From assembly GCA_022828595.1 (NCBI GenBank), contig JAKGHH010000002.1, positions 63,088,383 to 63,152,382 of the forward strand: 64,000 bases of DNA, read 5' to 3'. The DNA comes from Nelumbo lutea. Taxonomy: Eukaryota; Streptophyta; Magnoliopsida; Proteales; Nelumbonaceae. The position numbers and the translations under genes were made by a program. Below the pieces are notes generated by a model. That model ran no database searches, had not been told where the DNA came from, and saw only the letters and a list, made by a program, of their open reading frames with translations. Numbering within the stretch: position 1 is the first letter of the stretch; every line of letters starts with the position of its first letter. Positions 1-11,716 of the stretch are shown here, piece after piece.

Positions 1-4
1 CAAG

Positions 5-16
5 TGGTATCAGAGC
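5..16 (+). other. Copia primer-binding site (initiator tRNA-Met)
   Basis: TGGTATCAGAGC is the classic plant copia primer-binding site, complementary to the 3' end of initiator tRNA-Met. It begins two bases after a CA that probably ends the 5' LTR. Confidence 0.9.
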
Positions 17-211
17 CTTATATCATGTTGAGTTATTAGGATTACCGTTTTTCTTTTTTTTTGAATTGATTTCTTTGTGGTTGCCTCTAGATCGATGGAT
101 ACAGTCGTTCGACTGTGTGTGCTTGCTGAAGTAAGGCTGTATCAACCAAAAAATAAATAAATAATGCATTGTGATGATTCAATGCGGTTTTAGTCAAAAA
201 AAAAGGAGAAA

Positions 212-395
212 GACGCAATCGGTGTTGCGTCTCTTGGAACCAAAAGGAAAGACGCAGTCGGTGTCTCTGGAACCAAAAAAAAAGGGGGAAGACGCAATAG
301 GTGTTGCGTCTCTGGAACCCAAAAAAAAGGAAGATGCATTAGTGTTGCGATGCGTCTTTGGAACCCAAGAATTCACATTAGTGATTCGATGCGTC
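212..395 (+). repeat. Hairpin-forming tandem repeat in the copia leader
   Basis: Four copies start at 212, 251, 291 and 333, a period of about 40 bp, followed by a looser fifth. Each begins GACGCA or GATGCA and carries GGAACC plus an A-run. Within a unit GACGCAA and TTGCGTC are inverted around a short loop, so RNA from the leader could fold into a row of small hairpins. The array lies between the primer-binding site and gag. Confidence 0.8.
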
Positions 396-945
396 TACAT
401 AACCGACTCAAAAAAAAAAATGGAATCATGATTTGCATGCATGTAAACAATTTGCATCCGTCCAGTTTTCTCTCCTTTTGCATGGAATTAACCTTGAACC
501 TTTTTTGACTTTGTCATGCATGCGATGAATGCAGTTTTGGAGGAATACTTTTTTCTTTTCAAATTAAATTGATTGAAGCATCATGTTACCAAAGTAACCC
601 CTGTAGTGTAAAATTAATTTGATTTGAAATACGAAATTTTTGTGTGTTCATTGTCCATGCGGACATTGATCGGCCCAAAAGAAGGTTGATGTTTGGCCGG
701 GCAGTGAACACACATGTGATGATGAATATTGATATTGTAAAGCTATTATCCATGTGAATAGTAGTCGGTCCAAAGAAAAGCTATTGTTTGACAGGATTTA
801 TTATCAATGTTTGATTGTTGCATTGAGAGTACCATTTACAATTGATGTTTCTGTGCAAACACTAAATGTCAAGTTGTGTTGGGTATCTTGCCTTTGTAAT
901 TTATATTATTATTGATTATATGTTGTTTTTGCTCTCTGTTTAGTT

Positions 946-1723
946 TCAGTAATTGCAAATAATGTTTTTGCTCAAATCAGTGCCATTCCCATGCTGAATG
1001 GTACAAACTTTAAGATTTGGAAAGAGAATGTGCAAATCGTTCTCGGCTGCATGGATTTAGACCTTGCGTTAAGGATGGAGCGACCCATCCCGGCTGAGGA
1101 CAATTCCAATGAGGCCAAAGTTGAGAAATGGGATCACTCTAATCGCATGAGTCTGATGATTATGAAACGTTCCATACCAGAAGCATTTCGGGGCTCTATT
1201 TCTAAGAGCAATAATGCTAAGGAATCCCTTGTGGCGATACACCAGTGTTTCGCCAAGAATGAGAAAGCAGAGACTAGCAATCTTTTAGCTACTCTAATTC
1301 CTATGAGGTACAAGGGAAAAGGAAACATAAGGGAGTACATACTAGAAGTGTTGAATCTTGCGGGTAAACTAAAGGCACTAAAGTTAGAGATAAATGATGA
1401 TTTGCTCGTGCATTTAGTTCTTATTTCTCTTCCTGCACAATTCAGTCAATTTAAGGTGAATTATAATACTCAAAAGGAGAAATTGACTCTTAATGAATTC
1501 ATTTCTCAATATGTGCAAGAAGAAGAAAGAATCCAAAGAGAAAAGACAGAAAGTGCTCACTTAGCATCAACCTCTTAGAATAATAAAAAGAAGAGGACTA
1601 GTGATACTACAAATGGAATACCCATGCAGAAAAAGGTGAAGAAGCAAGGTGATGGATTTACCTATTTTTTCTGCAAAAAAGGAGGACACACGAAGAAAGA
1701 GTGTCCCAAATACGTTGTCTAGC
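946..1723 (+). pseudogene. Copia gag with degenerate zinc knuckle
   Basis: The open frame at 991-1578 (195 codons from an internal Met) has the plant copia Gag fold of the UBN2/Retrotran_gag type, with LNGTNFKIWKENVQIVLG near its start. The frame is open upstream to about 946 without an obvious Met, so the true start is earlier or lost. A stop at 1576-1578 interrupts it. The same frame then continues to a Cys-His knuckle at about 1657-1720, in which the first cysteine of the CX2CX4HX4C pattern reads as aromatic (YFFCKKGGHTKKEC). Gag would build the virus-like particle and bind element RNA; this copy cannot. Confidence 0.9.
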
Positions 1724-1787
1724 ACATAAAGAAGGGTATGCCTCTCACTTTAATTTGTTTTGAGGCTAATTTAGCTTCTGTATTTAT

Positions 1788-2218
1788 AGACATTGGTGGA
1801 TAGATTATGGCACTACTATTCACATAAGTGTGTCTATGCAGGGCTGCATCTGGAGCCGACCGCCAACTGATGCTGAAAGATTCATCTATGTAGGTGATGA
1901 CAATAAAGTTCCTGTGGAAGCTATGGGACATTTTAGATTGATTTTAAAAACTGGTTGTTATTTGAATTTAGTTGAGACGTTTGTAACTCCATCATTTAAA
2001 CAAAACTTAATTTCTATTTCCTATTTAGACAAATCTGGTTACTTTTGTGGTTTTGAAAATAATAAAGTTAGTATTTCTCTAAATTCAAATATTATTGGTA
2101 CTGATATTTTAATTGATCGTCTTTATATGTTAGAAGCTATTGCTTCCCACAATGCAATCCTGCATGCAAGTACTAAAGGTGCAAAGCATAAATTAACCAA
2201 GAATTTTGCCTCCTTATG
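1788..2218 (+). pseudogene. Copia protease and pre-integrase region
   Basis: The frame resumes after gag with IDYGTTIHIS at about 1800-1830, at the place of the aspartic protease active site D-S/T-G. Here the middle residue is Tyr, so catalysis is probably lost. Downstream, FKQNLISISYLDKSGY matches the end of the copia protease and leads into the integrase. The frame stops at 2217-2219. Confidence 0.85.
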
Positions 2219-2219
2219 A

Positions 2220-3335
2220 CATAAGCTCTTAGGCCACATCTCTAAATAGAGAATTTAGAGGCTTGTGTCTGACGGAATTCTTGATTCCCTTGATTTAACG
2301 GACTTCGAAGTCTGTATTGAGTGTATTAAGGGAAAATTGACAAACACAAAGAAAATAGGTGCCAATAGATGTACGGAAGTCTTATAACTGATACATACGG
2401 ACATCTGTGGGCCATTCCCTACGCTTGCATGGAATGGCCAACAATACTTCATTACATTCATAGACGACTTCACGGTATGGGTACCTATACTTAGTAAGTG
2501 AGAAGTCTCAATCCCTGAACGTTTTCAAGTCTTATAAAGCTGAAGTTGAACTTCAACTTGGTAAGAAAATTAAAGTCATCAAATCTGACCGTGGCGGGGA
2601 ATACTATGGTAGATATGATGGATCAAGAGAGCAACGTCCAGGACCCTTTGCTAACTTTCTAAAGGAATGTGGTATCGTCCCATAGTACACCATGTTGGGC
2701 ACCAAACATGAATGGTGTTGTTGAAAGATGAAACAGGACACTTAAGGACATGGTAAGGAGCATGATTAGCCATTCTTCTTTACCTGAATCACTTTGGGGA
2801 GAAGCATTAAAAACTACAGTGTATATCCTTAACAAAGTACCCATCAAAACAGTAACTAAAACCCCGTATGAATTGTGGATTGGAAAAAACCCAACATAAG
2901 GCACCTACACAATTGGGGATGTCCAGCTGAAGCGAGGCCTTATAGGCCCAACGAAAGGAAATTGGACTCTAGGACAGTTAGCTGTTACTTTGTTGGATAC
3001 ACGAAATGTTTTCGAGGGTTCAAATTCTATGATCCCACTACCCGCTCTTTCTTTGAGACGGGAAATGCGAGATTTCTTGAAGATGTTGAGTTTGGAGGGG
3101 AATAATTAAGGAACGTCTCTTTTGACGAAATAGTTGTCTTGCAAGAAGAGAAATTCATTTCTCTTCCTGATATTATTATCGACGGTGATCAGACAACAAT
3201 GCCTGACACTATTCATGAAGCGATTCCAGTTCAGGACAACAATGAAGTTACTTCCATAGAGCAAACTCAACAACCTCAAGAAGTGCGATTCCAGATGACT
3301 ATATCGTGTTCCTCCTATAACAAGAAGATTCGGTA
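2220..3335 (+). pseudogene. Copia integrase, frameshifted
   Basis: Integrase-like sequence is spread over several frames: a region with CIECIKGKLT near 2310, a catalytic-core segment with SDRGGEY near 2585, and a GKNPTPYELW-like stretch before 2875 continuing into an open frame at 2875-3105 ending in VGYTKCFRGFKFYDP. Integrase joins element cDNA to host DNA. Stops and at least two frameshifts make this copy inactive. Confidence 0.85.
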
Positions 3336-3341
3336 GGCTTA

Positions 3342-4934
3342 GCGGAAGATGATCCATTCACCCTTCGCGAAGCCCTTCAAAGTTCTAATTCTCAACATTG
3401 GATCAATGCCATGCAAGAAGAAATGAAATCCATGAAAGACAATGGCGTTTGGGATCTTGTCGAGTTGCTTGAAGGCTCAAAGCCCATTGGTTGCAAATGG
3501 ATATTTAAAACCAAAAGGGATTCAAAAGGCAATGTCGAAAGATATAAGGCTCGTCTAGTTGCTAAAGGTTTCACTCAAAGGGAAGGTCTTGATTATAAAG
3601 AGACATTTTCTCTGATTTCTTCGAAGGACTCCTTTAGGACAATAATGGCACTTATAGCTCATTTTGATTTAGAGCTACATCAGATGAATGTAAAGACAGC
3701 GTTTCTCAATGGAGACATTGATGAAAGGATTTATATGGATCAGCCAGAAAACTTTGAATCCAAAGATTCAAAGTCTATGGTCTGCAAATTAAAGAAATCC
3801 ATCTATGGTCTCAAACAAGCTTCTCGTCGATGGTATCACAAATTTCATCAAGTGACTACCTCATATGGTTTTGAGGTAAATGTGGTAGATGACTGTGTAT
3901 ACCACAAGTTCAGTGGGAGCAGATTTATCTTCCTGGTACTATATGTCGATGACATATTGCTGGCGAGTAACGATATAGGCTTGCTGCACGAAACCAAGAA
4001 ATTTCTCACTAAGAATTTTGAGATGAAAGATCTTGAGGACACCTTTTTTGTGCTAGGCATACAAATACTACGAGATTGCTCTCGAGGCATTCTTGGATTG
4101 TCACAAAAGGGCTATATCGAAAAGGTGCTAAGCAGATTTGGCATGAAAAGTTGCTTGCCGGGTGATACGCCTGTGGCTAAAGGAGACAAGTTCAATCTCA
4201 GTCAATGCCCCAAAATGGACCTTGAAATAAAGGAGATGCAAAAGGTTCCCTATACCTCGGCTATAGGAAGTCTGATGTATGCTCAAGTTTGTACCCGTCC
4301 CGATATAGCATTTATAGTGGGACTGTTGGGCAGATATTTGTGTAACCCAGGACTGGATCATTGGAAAGTAGCCAAACGGGTCATGCGGTATTTACAGAGA
4401 ACAAAGGACTTCATGTTAATCTGTAGGAAATTAGACAGTTTGGAGATCATTGGGTATTCTGATTCTGATTTTGCAGGATGCCAAGACAGCAAACAATCCA
4501 CTTTAGGCTATGTTTTCATGTAAGCTGGAGGAGCTATATCTTGGAAAAGTGCCAAATAAACGCTCATAGCCCCTTCAACTATGGCAGTAGAGTTCATAGC
4601 TTGCTTTGAGGCATCCAATCATGGGATATGGCTGCATAACTTTGTCACGAGGTTGCGAATGGTTAATGGCATTGAAAGGCCATTAAAATTATTGTGTGTC
4701 AATAAATCTGCAGTTCTGTATTCCAACAACAATAGAAGTTCTGTGAAGTCGAAACATATTGATATCAAGTTTCTATTTGTTAAGGAAAGAGTTCAGAGTG
4801 GTCAAATTTGCATAGAGCATATAGGGACAAACTCCATGATGGCGGATCCGTTGACTAAGGGATTGTCGCCCAAGGTCTTTCATGAGCACACTGCTCGTAT
4901 GGGTATAGGCATGTTTTATGATACCTTGATTTAG
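3342..4934 (+). pseudogene. Copia reverse transcriptase and RNase H
   Basis: This is the best preserved part. A 370-codon frame from the Met at 3411 is open upstream to about 3342 and has the RVT_2 pattern: WDLVELLEGSKPIGCKWIFK, KARLVAKGFTQ, the catalytic LYVDDILLAS at about 3940-3960, and YGLKQASRRWY. RNase H follows in the same frame (SDSDFAGC near 4460). Two in-frame stops at about 4521 and 4557 precede the last open part at 4581-4934, which ends with MADPLTKGL typical of copia. Only two stops separate it from a continuous frame, so it is younger in appearance than gag or integrase. Confidence 0.95.
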
Positions 4935-5369
4935 TGGGAGTTTTCTTTTCTTTTGCTCTTGGATGCACTATGGATTAAGGCATGTTTGCATGTCTACATT
5001 TACACATAATAAAGTTTATGACTCTTTCCATCATCTACATCTCTGGATATGTTTGTGATTTTTGATTGATCTCTCTAAAGAATAAATTTGAACCAGTTGG
5101 AAATAGGCATGTTTTGAGATCACATTGCATGTAATTTCCATGTCACTCATCCATACTTGATCTATGTCATTGAATGCATTGATATGGTGAGCATGAAAGG
5201 TTTAGTCACGCATATATATGGTGAAAGCCGTCATGGTCTCATATTAGTACAGGAGATGGACCATATTGAAACTAAGGAGAAGTCTAAAGAAATTAGCATA
5301 AGAAGTGTCAATATAAGGATTCTTTCAATATAATTGTTTCAGTTCTCATATGTAACCCAAGTGGGAGAT

Positions 5370-5843
5370 TGTTAGGTTTTAATCTCTGTTAAATGGGCTT
5401 ACATATTCAGTGAAACAATTGCATTGATGGGCTATCTTGTAAGTGGGCTAAATCAAGTGATTCATTTATGCAAAGCCCGTAGACTTCAATAAAAAGGTAT
5501 GGGGCTTAATGAGTGGATTCCCCATTTTAGCACATATAGGCTTAATGGGATCCTATTAGGTCAAAATATAAAGGCTCCTAGGTTATGGTTCCCAATTTGT
5601 TAAATCATCTAGCCGCCCTCTTGCTCTACTCCATTAGAGTCAAAGAGCTGAGAAAACCTAAGGAAGATTTAACTGAGGAAAACCAACCATTGATTCATCA
5701 CTCATTCAGCAAGGGTTTCAACTACTGCGATGGATACAGGTATTTACGTTTAAATATCATTGATAACTGCAACATGATATTCTTTGGGGTGCAACACGGC
5801 TTCTTGTTCTTCGTATATTGAATGGTATTTGTATGATTCTGCA
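5370..5843 (+). repeat. 3' LTR of the copia element
   Basis: It follows the purine-rich AAGTGGGAGAT and starts TGTTAGG. A TATA-like TATAAAGG lies at 5567-5574. I place its end at the CA of 5842-5843, because the window's first bases (CAAG before the primer-binding site) show how the LTR should finish. The length would be about 474 bp. The start is firm; the end is an inference. Confidence 0.75.
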
Positions 5844-6845
5844 AGATTAAGGATTGCTTGCTCCCCCTTTATTTATTCTTACATGTTTTAGCACATTCAT
5901 CTCCTATAATTCTAAAGTTGTGAACAAGGTCGAATGTTCCAAGAACAACTCAGACGATCTTTGAACAGGGGAGACTAAGGGAAGATTAATATGAAATACC
6001 TTATAGGAATAAAACGGAAAGAATACTAGATGGCCTCAGGGTCGATGGTAGTCTTACCAGCGTCAACGAACGAGAGAACAGGTAGGTCGATGGCGGGAAG
6101 AAATTTCTGCCGATGGTTTCAAACAGGGGAGACTTGCGGGAAGAAGGCAATGGATCTGCAAAAAAAATGTAAAAAATAGAAGAAAAAAAGGGAAATAGTA
6201 GAGTGTAGATACTATCAATCCTATTGGCATCAACGACAGTAGTTCTCCTTAGACCAAACAGTGCCCAGTTCCCTTCATGCGCATTAGGGTAAAAAGGCAA
6301 GGGTTTACTGCTCTGCGAAGAACCAGATCGAACACCGCGGGCTGACACATTGGCATCCACGTTGATGCCACGTTGGGCACACGATTCGTGAAATGCTAGC
6401 CCATTGTCGCTTCTCCCAACGGCTTTGGGCATAGAAATCCAAGCATTTACGTTTTTTTAATAAACGGGTGAACCAAACAATGGTTCCCATGCTCAATACA
6501 CACCCATGCCTAATTGTTGATGATGGAGACCAGAAGAGAGGTAGAAAAGCAAGAAGAATAAGAAGGGGAATAAGGGAGGGAGAGAGAGACGGTGGTGCAT
6601 CAAAAACAGAGGAAGAAGAAAAGGGGAGAAAGAGAAAGAAAGAAACATGGGGAGAAAAGAGAGCATGGAGACGAAAAGGGAGAAGAACTACTGCCGCTCT
6701 GGTTTGATCACTGATCGAGAGAAAAGGAAATGAACAGTAAAAGGAGAGTAGAGAGAGAGAGAGCCCAACAACAAAGATACCATGAGGTTGCAATTGAAAC
6801 GGTGCAATGGGAAGATAGAGAAGAGAGATGCTTGGAAGGAGTTTT
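5844..6845. other. Spacer between two copia relics, no supported gene
   Basis: The stretch includes a purine-rich block (6525-6770, runs of AGAG and GAAGA). Open frames exist on the - strand (for example 6305-6874, 189 codons), but their proteins are low-complexity Ser/Leu/Phe/Pro strings from the purine block, and the longest runs into the neighbouring LTR. I recognise no gene. Confidence 0.6.
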
Positions 6846-7321
6846 TGTTGGGGTCTCACAACAATCACCCACACTATAAAATTATAAGGTATTTGAAATA
6901 ATAATCACGAGAAATCAAATAGCATAAAAAATGATAGTGAGACAAGTATTACAAAGACACAAAAATTTATGTGGTTCAGCCTTACCGCCTACATCTACAG
7001 GAGAGATGAAATCTGTTCTTCACTATAAAAGAAAAGTGAGAAACAATACAAGTACCTTGTGGTTTGCAATTAAAACCAACCCTTAACCCTTATACACCCG
7101 TTCTCCCTTTCCTCTTAACTCAAAGAACAAAAACAAGAGAAAAACCACTCTCATATCAAGAACACTCTGTATTTTTCTCTCACATTTTCTCCCAAAAAAC
7201 CTTAACCCTATATACAAAAGAAACTTTTTATATGTAAAACCTCTTTAACCTAAAGAGGGACCACACCAACCATTAGATTAAAACGAATCCAATGGTTGTA
7301 AAATAAGACACAATCACAACA
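6846..7321 (-). repeat. LTR of a second copia relic (- strand)
   Basis: On the + strand it starts TGTTGGGGTC and ends CACAACA, giving TG...CA ends on either strand. A purine-rich CCAAGGTGAAAAT precedes it on the - strand (7322-7334), the normal place of a polypurine tract, so this is the 3' LTR of a - strand element. A - strand TATA-like CATATAAAAAG lies near 7230. Length is 476 bp. Confidence 0.8.
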
Positions 7322-8332
7322 ATTTTCACCTTGGCTTATTTTTCAACCACCTTAGAGATATACTATTTGTGCCTTCACCTATTTGAAATACCGCAAACCT
7401 CCATTGGCAAAACATCACCAGTTACACATAATCTAAATCATTCGGTCTTGACTCCATCTGATTCAAACAAGACGGCCGGTGTACCTATGTAATTGTACCC
7501 AAGCTAATAGTCCTATTTAATTTCAAAGAGAGACATCAATCATTCATCTCTTCCAACAAGAATCTTCCTCTCACCATCATCTATACATTGGAAACTTGTA
7601 GCAATTGTCTCCACTTTATCTGCAAAAGAGACCCTCCGTGTGGCCACACTACCTTATGCATTCTATTTCCAATATTTCATCGATGTCTTGGGAACCACTG
7701 TACTCCCAACCAGATGATACAAACCCTTGCATTTTCTCCCTTCATCAAGACTATACCACCATGTGTGATTTTCATGGGTCCACCTACGGCAAAAACCTTG
7801 CATCCCTTGGAGTCTAATCGGCTAAGTGATATTAGATTCAATCCATTCCCACCGTGACCAACGTAGAGTCTTGCTCGTTCTCATACTTAGGCTTCCTCCT
7901 AACTTCATTGGATAGAAGAGATGCAGTAACTTCTTCTAGCTTCACTGTATGTTTCCCGTACAGGAATGTTGTCACCATGTTTTCATACAAATCAGGAAGT
8001 GAGGTAAGAAGTAAAAGGGCATTGTCTTTTTCCTCCACCTTGACATCAACTTTCCTTAGTTGATCCAAGATACTGTTGAACACATTTAGGTGTTCTAAAA
8101 GATTCCCACCTTCTTCCATTTTTAGCTTGTACAATTTTCGCTTCAGATATAGCTTTTTAGTTAAGCTTTCTCCCAAATAAAACTTCTCCGGCTTATCCCA
8201 CAATTTTGGCAACTCAATAAGATGACAATTTTCATTTATAGGTACATGCTTCCCATGAACTAAAGGGTTCATAAGATGCCAACCCCTGTACACAATGGGG
8301 ATGGCCCATCCCCAAACCCATAACTCGCTCAA
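7322..8332 (-). pseudogene. Internally deleted copia relic: gag joined to a protease fragment
   Basis: The - strand frame at 7838-8332 carries copia Gag: KFYLGESLTKKLYLKRKLY, EHLNVFNSILDQLRKVDVKV and LLLLTSLPDLYENMVTT, ending at about 7838. Below it on the same strand is a short protease-end segment (NLISLSRLDSKG, near 7800-7857), then only degraded sequence up to the polypurine tract. Integrase, reverse transcriptase and RNase H are missing, so most of pol has been deleted. The first 40 or so residues of the frame do not match Gag, so the 5' side is cut at about 8215. I see no second LTR. Confidence 0.85.
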
Positions 8333-8466
8333 CCCTGATGCAGACGGGATTTCATTCCAAAATCTCCCACAACAAGAGCCGTACTAACCATCCCATAACT
8401 CACTCAATCCTGGTGCATGCTACATTCCATTCCAAATCTCCTGCAATAAGAGACTTTATTAACGGA
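8317..8466. repeat. 75-bp tandem duplication
   Basis: Two copies start CCCATAACTC at 8317 and 8392 and share CATTCCA, AATCTCC and AAGAG landmarks. They sit at the broken 5' edge of the - strand copia relic. Confidence 0.7.
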
Positions 8467-9345
8467 AAAGTATGGACAAGTCAGAGTTATAACCATTCAA
8501 AATATCAATGACCCACATTCTATGCACCTATGCCCTCATGTGAATCGACATCAATTCTAAACTGATACCTAGCCCGACACTATTTTATGCCTACAAATTC
8601 TGACCCTGTGCTGAACCATTTTTTTCCCTTCAAAACCAACCAGTTGGCAATTTGGAAGAGTCAAATCAATAAAAAAAGGTTTCTGTTATCATTCTCAATC
8701 TTGGACGGTTGGACCAAATATCATGGGTCAAATTCTTTTTCTAAGCAATTTCCTGGGCTGTTTTTCCCGGCGCTAGCTGGAAAATTTTGATATTCTTGGC
8801 GTTCTGCCTCCCTATACGCTTTAAAAAAAATAAAAGAAAAATTAACTACTTTAAAGTTTCTACTCACAGGCTAGAGATGATATCCCTATCACCTCAGGTT
8901 TGGGTGTGTGGAACTCCTTTCTTGAGTCAAGTCTATTCACCCTCATTAAAGACAAAATTATCTAGAATATTTGGTTGTCTTTAGATGGTCAAAGTTGATT
9001 ACTATATTCATTTTGTGATTTTGTACCAAAATGCAAGCGCCCTGGTTTGGTTCCTGTGTATCAAATTAATTAAGGGAGATTGAATATATATTGTGATCAG
9101 ATGAGAAGGTTGAATAGCAGCTTCCTTTGTCATATTTTACCTATATGGTCAAGCAATTTATTGTCTCCCTATCCTATGCAAAGCTGCACAGATCAATTCC
9201 TCATAAATCCAACGATCTTAAGAAGAAATTTTCTGTTTTTCTTGGGGGAATTTTTATTTTTGAGATCTCCATCTTTAATATCGTGAGCCCATTAGAATAG
9301 ATTATAGACGTAGGGCGAGTTTGTATATATCAATTATAAACATGA
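8467..9345. other. No gene seen
   Basis: Only short open frames, none with a family signature. No repeat with recognisable ends was found. Confidence 0.5.
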
Positions 9346-9349
9346 GGCC

Positions 9350-9551
9350 GAACATTAAAATTTTGGTGCAAATTTTGATTAAAGTTTTGTTTTAAATTTA
9401 TTTTATTTTGTTTGATTGCGGTACAACGAAGTAAGATAAGATCTGAAGTAGAATAAAATAAAATTTAAAACAAAATTAAATTAAAATTTTTTATTTGTAT
9501 TCTTATTTGCATTAGTACAAATAAAATTGGATTGCAACCAAATGCAGCCTA
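9350..9551 (-). mobile_element. MITE with an internal inverted repeat, Tourist-like end
   Basis: The right end GCAACCAAATGCAGCC is followed by TAA, the pattern of PIF/Harbinger (Tourist) elements. Inside, AAAGTTTTGTTTTAAATTT and its complement are arranged around a centre near 9430. Its reverse complement matches the element at 16437-16692 over the central 90 bp. The left end is unclear. Confidence 0.6.
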
Positions 9552-10860
9552 AAAGAAAAGAAAAGGACTGGATGCTAGATTCCAAAATGAGCTTGTCAAG
9601 ATGGACCATGAAACATCTCTGTCTTATATACAATTGTGTACTTTTTAAGTCTAAAATTTAAAGAATTGGAATGCATTTGCCAGTCGACTTTTAAATCAGC
9701 AAAACCATTGAAGGCCTAAAAGGGCTCCACGTATTCCTCTTTCCACTCCTTATTTGTGGGATAAATTTCAGTTAGGAAGTCGTTGCTCATCTTCAAAAAG
9801 TCTTGCACAAGTTGGGATTTAGGGCTGACGTGGAAGACAGGAGTGATTACATGGCTAATTAGGGATTGGATCAGCCACACCATCTCTCTTGTTGGCAGAA
9901 ATTAGGATTAGTTGTCTAGAAAAGCTTTAGGCCGCATTTGGGAGTTTCTCTCTAATGGGTTTTTTTGCAAGGATCAAAATTTCAATATGATACATCTCAG
10001 ATATATCGTATTGTAACTTTTGGGTTCCGAAACACTTGCATCCTTTTTTTAATTAAAAATATATATAAAATCCTAACCAAAAATCAATTTTTGAAAAAAA
10101 AAACGAAAAAAATATGAAAGTGCATGGTTTTTATTACCCATACGTGCTTTAAACCTTGGTTTTCTGTGCTTTTTGCATTGGGGAAGTCAAAGAGCCAATA
10201 AAAATCTATTTGGTGGAAAAGCTTAAAATGGTTTTTTCTATGCAAAGGAAAAGCAAAATAAACTCTATTTACCTTTCTCATGCTTGCAAGAAGATATTTT
10301 AAACAAAAAGAAATCCACCCCTCAAATTATAACATTGGCCTGGACTCTGGAGAAGGAAGGAGTCGGTGTGATATGAGAACTGATAAGGGTATTTTTGAAA
10401 TAAAAAAAATCAGAACCAATGCCATTTCAGATTTTCAACTCATTTTAAGAGGTCATGTGGCCATTCTCAAATGTATATATAATTCGTGATAGAAGATTGA
10501 TCAAATAAAGCGGTTGCAAATTTTAGTAAATAAACTACAATGAGTGTGACAAACACTAAAAAAGCGTTTATTTTAAGCTTATTTCAAAAAGTGCCTTTTT
10601 CAGTCCCACTCCCAAACGTGGCTGGTTGGTGTTCAATACCATCATTAACCCAGCTTATTAGAATATTTAGATTGATGAGTCAGCCACAATTCCGTTTTGA
10701 ATCAAACTTCTAACGCATCCTATTACAAAAACCGTTGACATGGTCAAAAACCCTAACGGTTGACCCATTTGACCCATCGACCCATCTAGCTCACTTTTAA
10801 CATATTATTGTTTTTTATTTTATTTTAATTTCTTGAAAATTTATCATTCTCTTCATTAGT
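9552..10860. other. No gene; one short dispersed repeat at 9968-10045
   Basis: At 9968-10045 a segment beginning GCAAGGATCAAAATTTCAAT and containing CTTTTGGGTTCC recurs at 33002-33100. The rest is AT-rich with short frames only. Confidence 0.5.
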
Positions 10861-11537
10861 TAAAGGTGTAAATTCGGTCGTATCGTGTCAGTCCAGCATG
10901 GCCATGGGCAGCCTCTGCTTTTGGCAAGCCTTGCCATATTGGCCCGTAGGCCAAACCGGCTTGTGCTTCCCTCCCTTAGGATACTTTAGGGGGTTAGTTC
11001 GGCACAGCCCACATAGGTCCGTACTATGTTGTGCCGTGTGCCAGGTCAGGTCATGGACCGGGCCAATCCATGAGAGGTGTATTTTAAAAAAATTGAAAAG
11101 AATAAAAAAAAACTTAAAGTAAATTAACAAAATAGACAATATTAAAAAACTGTTAAAATTTTATTTTATATGAATTTTGATGCATACAATTGTTTATATA
11201 TACAATAATAAAATCAAATAGTATAATAAAATTGAAAATTATAATATATATATAACAATCGTGCCATGCTGTATTGTGTTAGTCTATGGACCTAAAACCT
11301 TAGACCCGGCACGCCCCATATGATTGTGCCATGCCTGGCACGGTTCATGTTATATATATATATAACAATCGTGCCATGCTGTGTCGTGTTAGTCTATGGA
11401 CCTAAAACCCTAGACCCGGCATGACCCATATGACTATGCCATGCCTGGCACGGCTCGTGTTCCATCATGCGGAGCTAGCACAAAATCATGTTAGGCCATG
11501 CCAAGTCACAAAGGACACAACCCAATTTACATCTCTA
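10861..11537. mobile_element. hAT-like non-autonomous element with a GC-rich interior
   Basis: The left end TAAAGGTGTAAATT and the right end AATTTACATCTCTA are inverted copies. The interior carries CATGCC/GGCACGG words. The expected 8-bp target duplication is not conserved here (10853-10860 against 11538-11545), so the copy is old or the ends are slightly off. Confidence 0.6.
11241..11460. repeat. 110-bp tandem duplication inside the hAT-like element
   Basis: ATAACAATCGTGCCATGCTG recurs at 11253 and 11363, and both copies continue through GTCTATGGACCTAAAACC and GCCATGCCTGGCACGG. The copies are over 90% identical by eye, so the duplication is younger than the element. Confidence 0.85.
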
Positions 11538-11716
11538 CTCTTGATGCCACAAATTGAGCCATTAACCCTAACAATTATATTATTCTTTTATTATACAATT
11601 AAAGGGTTAAACAACTGAGCTCAATCCCTTCCAACCTCCAAATTAGCATGGTTGGATCATGAACTGGCATTTATCTTGGAAGGATGCCCCTCAATAGAAG
11701 GGCTAAGAGTTGTCAT

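Larger units (their letters stand above)
1..5843 (+). mobile_element. Decayed Ty1/copia LTR retrotransposon, 5' LTR outside the window
   Basis: The parts occur in copia order on one strand: tRNA-Met-type primer-binding site at 5-16, untranslated leader with a tandem repeat, gag, zinc knuckle, protease, integrase, reverse transcriptase, RNase H, polypurine tract at about 5358-5369 and a 3' LTR from 5370. Integrase before reverse transcriptase is the diagnostic order of Ty1/copia as opposed to Ty3/gypsy. All reading frames are broken by stops or shifts, so the copy is dead. The 5' LTR should lie just left of base 1, which probably cuts between its terminal CA and the primer-binding site. The target-site duplication cannot be tested without the left flank. 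Confidence 0.95.

Noticed and set aside
212..395. Possible CRISPR-like array
   Set aside because: Repeats are contiguous and imperfect, without uniform unique spacers, and lie in a plant retrotransposon leader.
6305..6874. 189-codon - strand open frame
   Set aside because: Low-complexity Leu/Ser/Phe/Pro protein from a purine-rich tract, no family signature, and it overlaps the neighbouring LTR.
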